Program-made: the position numbers and the translations under genes
From: Bolinopsis microptera
Taxonomy: Eukaryota; Ctenophora; Tentaculata; Lobata; Bolinopsidae
Assembly (NCBI RefSeq): GCF_026151205.1
Contig: NC_087076.1
Coordinates: 6,982,902 to 7,046,901, forward strand
Direction: 5' to 3'
Length of the DNA: 64,000 nt
The notes under the pieces: model-generated
Databases searched by the model: none
What the model was told of the DNA's origin: nothing
Seen by the model: the letters and a program-made list of their open reading frames with translations, nothing else
In this document: positions 1 through 12,500 of the stretch, in pieces
How positions within the stretch are numbered: the first letter of the stretch is position 1
Layout: each line of letters begins with the position of its first letter

Positions 1-532
1 CAGCGCAAAGAAAATGTCCCTTTACCTCTGAATGTTGAGTCTTCAAAATCCGTTGTTAGATTTGGAGCATCGCTGTAATTTGTTGTCATCGCAGCTAAGG
101 CTGATACTATTAATCAGTTTATATTTATCTTATTTACTCTCTGTCCATATAATCTTTGGCAAAGTATACAAAGCTACGACAAAATAACGTCATAACTTAA
201 ATAAGATCATAATCAAGGATGCAACTGCAATGCTCTTTAGTAATTAAGTTTTAGTTAAGTAATTAACCTACGAAACAGAAGGCAAATTCTCAAAATATGA
301 ATATTTTTATTTCACCCAATGTTTGTTAAGAAAGATTTTGAATTTGTGTGACGGATTTAGTTGATTGTAATGGACTTCCTCAATTATCAAACTCTGCTAT
401 TGTCAGCATTGTAATGATCATAACGGGCATAATATAATAACAAAGGGTTTTGACATTCTTCAGCGTATTTGTTTATTTTAATTATTCAACAACATTTTAT
501 CGATTAAATCATAATCATTCTTCCGTTCTAGG
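1..532. other. Upstream flank of the FAM193-family gene, no gene seen
   Basis: AT-rich sequence without a supportable coding exon. It ends in a pyrimidine-rich stretch and an AG directly before the first recognised FAM193-family exon. This suggests that a further 5' exon, coding or untranslated, lies upstream or outside the window. Confidence 0.4.
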
Positions 533-3500
533 ATGTCCAGCTTGGAATTGAAGTTCAGCGTTACCAGCGAAAGTGATGTAAGTAACTAAACTGTTTTAGA
601 CCGCCCCAAATTTAATGTCGTTTACGTAACGCGCGGTATATTTTTAGCGATTCAATATTAATATATTTCGCGCAAAACGCGCACGATTTATTATTTGCAA
701 GTTTGCACGAGCACCGCTATCTAATAATGAACAGATACAACAGGTAATTTCTGTCTGATGTCATCCTCAACAACGGCCTTCTTAGCCCTAACCGTGTATA
801 AATTACACATAATCTACGCTACCATTCTTCCCCATCTAAGACTACAGTCCATTACCTTTCCGAGCTATGAAGCATGATACATTGGCCGATCTGTAGTAAT
901 TTAAAATATCCTGCGTCATCAGTCATGAGTCATGCTAACTTCGTTAATACGCTGATAATGCTTTTAAGTGGTTCAGTGCTGCTGTTAATGCATGCTACAC
1001 TAACATTTATCGCCAGGTCCTAGCGGAGGGTGGTGCTTTAGCTCCGGGCAAGTGCTTATTGTGCCAGAAAGTTCAGCCCAAATCCGCAAAAAACAGTACG
1101 TGCTTTTTGTGATAACTTCAAATAATTTTATCAGTATATTTTAAAGAGTATCATAGTACCATGTGTGCCCTTGAACTTTGAGGGTCAAAAAGTTTCAAGT
1201 TTTATAAATGCGAAATAATAATATTTTTGTTATTTCAGATGAGGATCCAGAGAACAAGTTTTTCTGGGTTTGCTGCGAGTGCAGACAAATTGACAGCACT
1301 GATCTACTACTGGTGAGATTTAGCGCATACCACATACCTACATATGGAGATATTGCAGCCTGTTATTTTGCGTTCGGAATTTGCATTCGCAGATGACTAT
1401 AATGCAATGTTGAGAACGTGATAATTGTATGCTGTAAGGTGTGAACTCTACTTAAAAGCGAAGTTACTTAGTTAAAATCTTTACTGGCATGAAAACGGGA
1501 ATTATTCTTGCTTCCCTGCAATAACATGTGCTATTCCAGGGCAATGATCTGAAATTAGGTAACATATACGACATATTGGGGGAAACGAGAGGTCCCAGTA
1601 ATCGGTACAAGTCTGACATTGACTCTCAGGCAGCCCAGGTTTCTACTCGCAATTTAATTTATAATAAGTTTAATTTAAAGTAGCAACTTAGCTGGTTCAT
1701 TAGTCTGTAATTGGAGCTTCTGATCGGCAATTTCAGAATTATTTCAGAAAAATGCTAATTTCTGTACATGGTAAAGATTTTAAAACTTCCAACTCTCAGC
1801 AAATCTTCCCTAATTGCTCATACACATTGAAAACGCTCCTTTTAATATGATCCATTGACCATTCCTCATTCTCTTCTATTTTTCAGCTGATGTGGGTAGA
1901 GTTGCGGCACACTGTGAGGTGTATTTACCGCAAAGCTGGCACAGAGCTAGCAATTGATCACATGCTTGACGTAGAGAAGATGAAATCTCTCGTTCACAAG
2001 TTCGTAACCTCAGCGAATGCTGAAACGTAAGAAAAGTTTAGGAATGTTGAGATTTATAATTGATAAAAAATATTTCGATTCTTATGATACTGTTTCTCGA
2101 AGAAAAACAAAACAATTGATGTGTCTAATTTAATTTCTCCACCGTAGGCTATGCGAAAGAGGTCCACAGCAGCTTTATCACCAGCTGGAAACTCAAGGGA
2201 GGGAATACGTGGAGGAAGTTAAGTTTCACCTCCTAGAGCATCTCCTCTGTCATCCCTCCTCTATTGGGATACCTCAACATGCTCGCGAATTCGCCCAGAC
2301 TCTTCTTGATGAATATGAACAGGTGCGAAGAATCTCGTGCTAAATGCTAATCATATTGGAGTTTGTTTAACTATCAAACGAATTCAATCCAATCAGACTA
2401 TAATCTGGCTGCGATTCAATTACACAAATATAATCCCATCTCATTACCTTCTCTTATGTCATGCAGCTCTTGTGCGCAACCATTACTCTGCAATCGTTCC
2501 TGGTGGAGTTGGAAGACGAGCACATGGCAAAGTTTGGCATTACCTGGATGTTAGTTAACCAGCATCTCTTCCACCAAGTCGTCTACTCAGATCCTATCAT
2601 TCAGAAAAGCTTACCTGGTAAGTTTTACTGTGCTGTGTTTTTGTAGTTTTTTAGTTGTTTTCTTGTTCCTGTAATTCTTCAAGTTACTTCAACTTCTGTA
2701 TATTATGTTAACTATAAAATCCGATTCCTTTCTCTTGCATTTTTCTGTTTCAACGGACTGATTACAATAAAAATGCGGTTCAAGTGCGGTAAAAGCACGA
2801 TAAGCACGAGTTGTACACAGCTCGCTTTAGCGTGTACTCGTGTAACAGCTTTATATCATGCAGGTTAAAGTCCTATGTAGAACATTATACTGTGTACTGT
2901 GTAATGTCTATTGTCTTCAAGACACTGAACATACAGCGTCTCTCAACATGGCACTATTGTATAGGGGCTGTTGTGAATATGAGAGGTGGTGTGAATATGA
3001 GAGGTGGTGTGAATATGAGAGGTGGTGTGAATATGATCTGGTATTTGATGTATCGCACATCTACCAACAGTGCTTGTAATTCACTATCTGCTTGTAATGA
3101 CCGGCAATAAATTACCAAAGTAATGAGTCCGTTGTAAACAGAGGAAGTGTAACAGACATGTAATGTTGGTGAGTAGTAACAGATAATGAGTATTTAGCGT
3201 GTAATGACAGATAACGACTAATGAGCGTGTAATTACAGATAATGAGTTCTCTCTCTCTGTTGCAGGAGTTTGTATCCAGTTAAAGTACGGAGAACTGCAG
3301 CAGGCCAGTAACACTAACTCAAAGTTCGAGAGTTACAGCTCCGTGTATTACAGGTTTGTAATTGGGTTCTCTCTCTCTCAAGAAACAGTAACTGCTCTGT
3401 TTTTATCTTAACTTACACAGTAACTTTCATGAAAATATGAAACACATTATATTATGTTGCTTGATGGTAGAAGTAAAACTAATAGACCACATCCTAGTGA

Positions 3501-6500
3501 TGATCTGTTGCAGCCTGTAACTATACATTATCTGTAACTATACATTATACATTATCAATCGTTCTCATGTCCCTAAGATCAAGAGTTATTGGTGCAATTT
3601 GAGCTCTGTGTTGGCAAGGTAGCAAACGTGACGTCGAATATAATTCAAACTGTCCCGTGAAACCAGACACCCTCAAATGCTAACTGTATTTTTAACGTTC
3701 ATCTGATCCGTTGTTAATTCTCCCAAAACATGCTGCTTGTCTTCAGACTAAAAGCGTTCGAAGAGGAGATGGTTCGAATAGAGCAGCAGTGGATCAAAGC
3801 AATAGTCTCGCTGGCCAGTTTTGTGAACAACGAGAAGGTGGCCAGTAGCGAGAAGGATCACGAGGAGTGGGAGTTTCTGAGCAGACAACATCTCATCCAT
3901 GCTCGGGAGAGGGCCATCAAAAAGTATGATTCTTTTGTTTTCTGCGGAATGCAATTTTATATGCTCATATTATACAGTATACAGATAATAATATATTAAT
4001 AGGTGGGACAGTGTGTTATTGTTGAATGTATGAGTGTAATGTAATAACAGTCTTTAGCCGTGTCAGAATATGTCAACGCTTTTTAGCCGGCCTTGTTCCA
4101 GGAATTTAATCAAGGACGAGGGACAAGCCTCATTTGAAAACGGGGACGAGAATCTGCCGTCATCTTTAAAAGGAAAATTTATCTTCGCTTCTCAGAATTC
4201 GACGAAAAGGTGAGAAAATCGCGCCATTTTTCTGATCAATGCAGCAGTTGTAGTTGCAGTCTCTCATTCAAATGCTTTTCAGTTTGAAGTGAATTTGAAA
4301 TAAACTTTATAAATTTTCGGTGCACACTAGGTTTTTCAATCATTTTTGAAATCATCGTTTATTTGAATCATTTCATCGTAAATTCTGTATTCTATTAAAT
4401 TTCAGTCAAGAAGATTCAGACTCGAACAAAGAAGAAAAGATCGAGAACATTCCATCTTCGCTTCTGGGACATAAGAAACTTTTCATAAAACACACAATTC
4501 CCGCCCCACCTATTTATCCCAAAACACAACTTAAAGCCGCCAGCGAAGTCCTCAAAAGTGTCAAAGTAGACAAGCTCTCGTCAGGTAAACCTAAATATGA
4601 CTATTGTTGTTCTTACCTACCTTATTTAGTTTCAAGTAACTTGAATAGGGATTATAATCTTATAATATCACGTACATAACATTGACCACTAGAAACTGAG
4701 TAGTGTTTTCGTGCTTTATGATACGTCATGACTAACTCACATTTACTCTCACACTATGACTAATCATGACTTTGGCTGTGAACGATATTTTTTGATGCGG
4801 TAAAAATTTTCGATTAGGTTATAGAACTTTGTCGTCAACGTCAACTAAAGAACCGTACTTTTTACAGTATAGAGCTACAGGGTGAGTTGAAAATAGTGTG
4901 TGGAATGTAAATTTTATAAGCTGTAGATGAAGGAGAGCAATTAGAACATAACTGATTTTACACTCTCTCGAAAATAGTTTTCGACTGGCGGGTTTGGTCG
5001 GCACACGTCAACTTATCCAGAATCATATAATATATAATACAAGTAATGGAGTGTAGCACCCAAGCCACAAAGAAGAACAGATTTGATGTCCTAACCGTGT
5101 GGATTAGGCACCAGTTTTCAGAGGATGTTTAACCATTATCAGCTTTAGAGTGGTGTCATAGAGGATGTCAGGAAAACACACAGGACTGGAGCACAAACCC
5201 AGCTGATATTATACAGCCATCCTATTCAGGACTCATGTCTCATACACTCTGTATATAATGTATATTTATTTGTGGAATAAACACATTTAAGAAGTGACCT
5301 TTGCGTCCCTGTAGCTAGGCTGTGGTAACCTGATGAGCTTACATGAATATACCATCGACCTACCAGTGACCTTCTCTCGACTTTTTGTGCCAATGTGCAT
5401 ATATACACTCTTTATATGTTGTTTTTTGTGGAATAAACACATGTAAGCGGTGACTTTTGCGTCCATATTGTAAGGAAGTATTGTATGCAAGACTTTGCAT
5501 AATATTCAGCCTCGCAGAATGCTGTGATCCTATTGGCTAGTGTTATGCTCACACTCCCTCCTCATTGGATAACGGCGTTAACATCCTCACATTCCAACTG
5601 ATCTGAATTCTACTGCAGTAATTTAACACATTCACTCTGCTCACTGCTGTTAATAATGTTATACACCTCAATTGTACAATTGTATTGTTTACTTTCACAT
5701 AATCTCGTACAGATCTACTACTTGTGTGTAGGATGGTGATTGTAATATAATACCTACTGCAGTATGTAGCAGGTGTCTGCAGTATATCTTCATGTTAAGC
5801 GGTGACCTTTGCGTTCCTTTGGTAATCTGATTATCTTAGTGTACGTGTTCTTATGGCCATGGTAATTCAATGGTTTCTGAGATGTTGGTGTCTACAGATT
5901 GCAGCGATCCTATTGGCTGTGGGCTCCGTACTCTATCCTCATTCGATATTGGGGCTAATTTAGTCACAGTTACATTGATCTAATTATCGCATAACTCTGC
6001 AAAAACATACCAGTAACCTTCTTGGAACTTTTTACGCACATGCACTCTGTGTTTTATATCATAATTCTGTGGAATAAACACACATAACTGGTAACTTTTG
6101 CGTCCATGTTGTAATCTGAGAAGCTTTTAATTCATATGGTAATCTAATATGCAGGACTTTGCAGCCTCGCAGAATGCTGTGATCCTATAGGCTGTGTTAA
6201 GTTCACACTTCCTTATCATTCGATAATGGCATTAACGTCCTCACATTTCCACTGATCTTGTTTCTGTTGCAGTAGTTTAATGTTGTTCCTTTCACATCAT
6301 CGTACTCCTTTTGTGTGTAAAACATGTACCCTGCTGTTAATGTTGTAGACGAGCTCTAGTACTGGGTTGGTTGCCAGGGTACCATTTAAACTCAGCACTA
6401 CAAATATTGGTATTCTCCAGCTTTGGCTTTACTCTTTCATTATGCCCTAATAGCCTAATACCGCGACCGAGTCGCTTTGAATTATTATACGCATTTGTTT

Positions 6501-9500
6501 TTGATTATTTTAGTAAATTTAGGCTTGTCACTGGATGCGAACTGGCATGGTGATCCGGCTGGTATATTATAGTTGTTGCGTGCTTGCAATTATTTTGTGG
6601 ATAAGGTAATTAATTGTCAAATATCAACTTTCAACTATAGTGTACGAAAAACCCTCTAGTCGAAAGCTACAGTAGTATTGCCAGACCCCAGTTCATTTTT
6701 TACGGAGATTTATGTTAACAGGAAACGATGTAAAGATGTAACAGAGTCTATATATTTTATTGTTGCCATGGTGTGCCCAGTCCCCATTCATCGTAGTCCG
6801 ATAGTTTGTAAAAATGTAAAATCAGGTATGTTTTAATTTCTCTTCTTCATCAAGCTCCATACTGTAAAAAGTACGGAGTTTTATTTGACGTTGACGACTA
6901 AGTTCTGAGTATTCCCTAATCGATACTTTTTATCACACCAAAAACATCAATCACAGCCAACGTTATGATTAGTCATAGCGTGAGAGTAATTAATGTGAGT
7001 TAGTTTTGTCCATTATTAATGGACTTCGCTCACTTCCGACATTATTTACAAAAAAATAAGGCATAAATCAAAATTATAAAAATGCTGAAATTGGGTTTAA
7101 CGGATAGTCACTTTTTGGTAAATTTGTGTTTATTTATACCGTTGCCGGGGAGATTTGGTCAAGTTTAAAATATAGTATAGATAAATCTTCTCCTCAGGGT
7201 CTATAGAGATAAAAGCTACTCGTGTAGAAGATGACTCTTCGTGTGTGTGCGACTGTGCAGCTTGTACCACTCTAATGGACTCACTGGCGGCTAACGAACC
7301 TACTGACGAGGAATCTTCTCCCACAGAGGAATCATCGCCGTTAGAGAAGAATTGGGTTCACATACTCAACGATATCAAGGACGTTGGTCAGTCAATATCA
7401 AGATATTATTGGTCAATAATATAATATTAAATATTTGTATCTATTCTATATATTATGCGCATAACATTCAGAACTGGTCCGGTCAGTTATTAGTCTTATG
7501 AGTCCATGACTAGTAAAGCTCCTGTTAAAAAAACATGTCTAATAACGACCCCATTTGCAGGTTGTGACAGCAGTACGCAGACTATAGACGACGGAGAGGA
7601 CCGTCCCTCGTCAGAACGGCGCCTCTCCACCAGCTCCATGTCATCCAAGGATTCAGACAAGCCTAAATACTGCGCGTGTTGCTACTGCGAACTGGTCGGG
7701 CATCCCAACCCCTCCGCACAAAACTCGCACAATTATGAGATCTTCCGAGAGAAACTGCGGAAAAAGTTAGAGTACAAGAGAAATCCGGAAAAAGCGCGGC
7801 GAGAGCTCTGTGCAGAGCACCAGAACAATTTCAATCTAAAAGTGGACGCTCAATCAAACAATGTCAGTAAGAATGAAAATGATTGTCAGGGGAGGCCAGC
7901 TAATGCTGTAGATAGTCGGAGCGTGGAGGAATTGGTTTCATTTATCGAGGGTAAGGATGGCAAGGAAACGAAACGAAGGAAAAGGAAGAGCAAGCCAAAG
8001 GATCACAGTAAAAATGAAGATGCAAGGAAAGAATCTTCCTCTGGACCAAAAGCGATGGACAAAGCAGACAAATTGTCGGAAACAACAAATATGGACGCTT
8101 CACCATCGTTAGAAACGAGAAGTGAGCGTCGGAGCCAGAGTAGCGAATCAAATCTCTCTTCGAACAACACAGCTCCTCCGATGAGTGTTGAGACGGAGAT
8201 GAAAACCGACGAAAAGGAAGACGAAGAGAAGCCACTAACGTTCTCTTTCCACCTGGATAAATACGATAGTCTGAGCAAGGAACAACGTGCTCTCCTCCTC
8301 TGCGGTTACAGAATAGATGACCATCCCATGTATCGCAAACAAACCCAGCAGATTGAGTCCATGAAGCTGCCGCGTGAAATGATGGATCGTTCTAACCGCA
8401 ATAACATGCCCAACGGCAAGCTGATGCCGACATTCCAGTTCTTGAAAACTATGGATAAGGTATTAATGTATATTCAGTGTTAAGTAGAAATTTCAACAAT
8501 TTACTGATCGTGTAATTCTTAAATTTGGGAGTGTTTTATTATCAAGATTCGATCATTGCCCGATTAATTAAAAGTTATCCATTTCAGGAGGCTGATCTTG
8601 CTGCTGAACCTCAGGACAAAACGGAATCAGAGAAGGCCAGAGAGGCTATCATCGTTGAGACCTTGAAGAAAGAGCGGCCCAAACCAGAGCCATCTTCGAA
8701 ACCAAAGATCAATGTTAAAGAGGCCTATCACGGGAAGAATGCTGGAAAACCCATCACTCTACCAAAGTCTGCCCAAAGATCAAAACCTGTTATCAACTCG
8801 AACACGCCTTACGGTCCACCTCCCCCTCCGCCAAAAGTTAACAATGTCGAGTCGAAACCTATTTCAACCAAACAAATCGAACAAATAAAAGTTATCCCTT
8901 CCAAACCAGATTCACCAAAACTTGCTCCAATCCAGAAATCTCCAGTCTCTCAAAAGAAAGTTTTACTGAACCAGAAGCCTGTTGAACTCCCAAAACAGAT
9001 CAAGGAGAACCAACTCCCGACGAAGCAGTCTGTCCAGCCGCCGGCAAAGCCAGAACAAGCTCCAATTGACAACAAATCAGTTGCTGCTAAAGGGAAGGCG
9101 CTGCAGGGAAAGGTCACCAAACAGCCCCTCAAGGAAACTAGAAGTGATCCAGCCCCGAAAAGGCCCGCTGAGCAGAAGTGTGTCTTCAAGGAAGAGTCGA
9201 AGGCCAAGGAAGATGATACATCAGCCAAGAAGAAGAAGTTCAAGAAGAAGAAGAAGAGGAACGAGAGTTTAGGTATGTTCCTTAAATACTTTTTATCATC
9301 ATATCATATTCATTATTCGTTATCATATTTATTGTTATTCAGTCACAAAACACCCTAGGTTTTGCGGCTGAATAATAATAAATAAGAACTGGTGGTGATT
9401 ATAACACTCACTTGTTAAGCAGTGTAGAGCACTAGCAACCTGCCCTGCCAGCAGTGACGGTACCAACACAAGTACTCCACTGGGACATGTACTGCAGTCC

Positions 9501-12500
9501 ACCACACCTGCGGAAGAGAGAGCCGCGCACGGCATGCACGTGCGCGCGTGATCTGATAACTGCTCCTCGAACTTACAGTCTCCTAGTTGGAGGTGGAATG
9601 TTTGGAAATTAAATTTTAAAATACAAAATAAACTAGCTCCACAAAATGCGCCAATCATAAACCATTAAATTCACAAATAACCAACATTACTATGGTTTAT
9701 GGTGAGACACTTCAAAATTGTCAGTATTTGATGAAGAGACTTTAACTCACTAAAACTGCACGTGTAGGTGACTGTAAGATATTTCCCCACCCCACGACAA
9801 GGGTCACCAAACACCTCATTATTTGCATTAATCTCGCACGTCTTCTGATCATCACAAGCTCCTGATACTATCCCCAAGGATCCTGTTGCGTGGCAACTCC
9901 TTGTTGGTTCGCCGTAACTTGCTGACTCAATCGTAATGAAACCAGTTTCACATGTTATCTTCAGAGTTTGATTTTCTCTCACTTTCGGGGTCGTTATTGA
10001 AGTGGAGGATATGGTGATGAGTATTATCACTGCTGATAATGACACTGTTGACATATCCACATGGATCTACCAAATATGTCACGTTAATCTTTTAGATAAT
10101 AATGGTTACCCAATCAATACTCAATAAGTCACCTTTCCTTAATCATGTGATCTCTTATTGACTAAAAATACGTCCAGACATTTAAGATTATGAAATAAAC
10201 GATACCTGGCATTGTAAACGAAAAGATAATTGGGTCAACGAAAGATAATTCAGAGGCACAGTAATATGGGTAGACCAAAAATAAATCAAGTACCAAATGT
10301 ACGAATAAAATTACAGCTGCAGACACTGCAAAAAGGCTGAAAAGCTACAAATACAAACAATCAGTTTGTAAGTGTTACCTTATATTTAAACAAATAATGA
10401 CATCAGTTGTTTAGCCACAGTCTAGTGAGTTTACCAAACTTCTCCCAAACATATTGCCTTATTTGTGCAAAATCGTATAATTTTCCTTTAATTGAGATAA
10501 GTTTCTTTGGAGGATGTCCTCTAATTGAGATAAGGTTCTTTAGAGCTGATGTCCAAGGTGGAGTAATTACTTCTTTCCCCCAAATCATCATTTTAAGTGA
10601 AATGATGACCGACCATCTTAGCATCTTTGGAACACTCCTGTTTATTATGTATTGCTCATTTAAAGCTTGTGCAAATGAGGGAAGCAAGAAAGCGGCCTAT
10701 TTCTTAATAATTATAGCGGGCTCACGTAGATTTGGGGTTGCAACCCTTTATGCTGACATAAAAGCTGTACCGAAAGGGCCGTGACCGAAAATCAATTAGA
10801 CCGCGAATAGGTTCCCTGACTGCGGTCGACCAAATTATTTATCTATTATTATATCGGGTCTCAATAAGAGGTCTCGACTGCCTTGGCATCAAACCTTGGC
10901 AATCGGTAATTTTTCCTCTGGCCCAGAGTCAGCTGACCCTAGGGACCAGAGGATAAAGGCGTAGAGACTGTGTGTATCTACAAAAGTGGTTATTTTTACA
11001 AGAGACAGGGCTTGCAACGCAAGGGAAGAAAAACGGGAGAAACAAACACAAAATGCATATTAAATGACTTAGCAAATACAAATTCAATCTATTATTATTA
11101 TTATACTACTCCGATCATAGTTATTCTCAAGTGTCCATATGTTTAACAAACTCTCATTTTCAGATGACATTTTCCTGCCAAAGTGCGAAGTTGATGTAAG
11201 TCTCTTTTAAGTCTCCCTTAACTTACCATTATGTACTCTAGTAGCAGGGAATAGTTGAGTGTGCACTTCGATGTACACGATTTCTGACAACACAGGGTTG
11301 TTTGTTAGATCATTCTTAACCAAAATCGTTTAGGTACGCAATTTGTGTCGCTAGACATAACCCTACAGGGCAACTTTTCTAAATTACCCTCAGTCGCGTA
11401 TACGGGATTTTTGTATTTCAGCTCCTGAAGGTCATAGAGACTTCAATTTTAGCTTAAAATTACCGCAATTGCCATATTTATATACAAGTTATGAAGCAAT
11501 ATAAGGTCTCCAGTGCTTTGTTTTATAGATATTGACAAAAAACTGTTTTTTGGCTCAGCGAACCAAAAATGGGACTGAATTTTGGTAACTTGAACTAGGA
11601 AAATCGTAGAGACTTGAATTTTAGCTTAAAATGAGCGCAAACATCACATTTATATACAACTTATAAAGCAATATAAGCCATTTAATGCTTATTTGTTAAG
11701 ATATTGACAAAAATCGGTCATTTTGGCTACACGCGTGAGGAAAAATACCAAATTGGGCAACAACTTTGGTCTTTTTTTGACCAGTTTTGTGCTCAAGTTA
11801 TTAAAATGTGCTTTGATGTTGTAGATCGGGTGTTTTCTTCCAATATGAGTTTCGGTATAAATCCGGAAGCACCCGGTTCATGGGTGATAGGGGTTAAAAA
11901 CCCTAAAATGTCAGGTGATGGGCGAGACAATTGTCTGAATTTGGTTATAAAAACACTTGCACTCTTTGCTAGGGTTTGCTTTTTTCTGCTACATCGATCC
12001 GATTTCTAACTACTAATCATCCCCCACTACATCATTCTCTTTTAGATACATGATTTCTATAAGTTCTTAAAGGTACATCCGGCATGATGTAAAGTCTATA
12101 GCAAAGCATTTTAATGTGGTTTTAACAAGTTGCAAGATATTCAAGTTCACTAATAAAATAAAGATTGTAGGTTATCCTTCTTTTACATAATATTGAGCAA
12201 TTGTGGGCTTTTTGAGGGGGAGGCTATAAAATGGCCAAATATAACTTTAACGTAAACGACCCAATAATAATATTAAACGTAGAATGAAACTACTTAAAAC
12301 TTATACAGATTCATGGTATCCTGTTTCAAGACGCTTGCTCCTGATTTTTAGCAACAATATCAACTGACCCCACGACGTTGTAATATAATTGTGGGTAGGC
12401 AATCACTTGATCTATAAGTTTTGAACGGTAGTTTTTAAAAATAATTACATTCTACAAACATTATACGCTCCTACTATGCAATTACTAGCCTCTGGATTAA

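Noticed and set aside
3730..3999. Independent 89-aa protein starting at 3730
   Set aside because: The AG at 3745-3746 makes 3747-3923 an in-phase internal exon of the FAM193-family gene; the rest is intron read-through.
10403..10784. Overlapping frames of 94 and 125 codons on opposite strands
   Set aside because: No domain, no splice context, and a small direct repeat (AATTGAGATAAG) explains part of the open frame.
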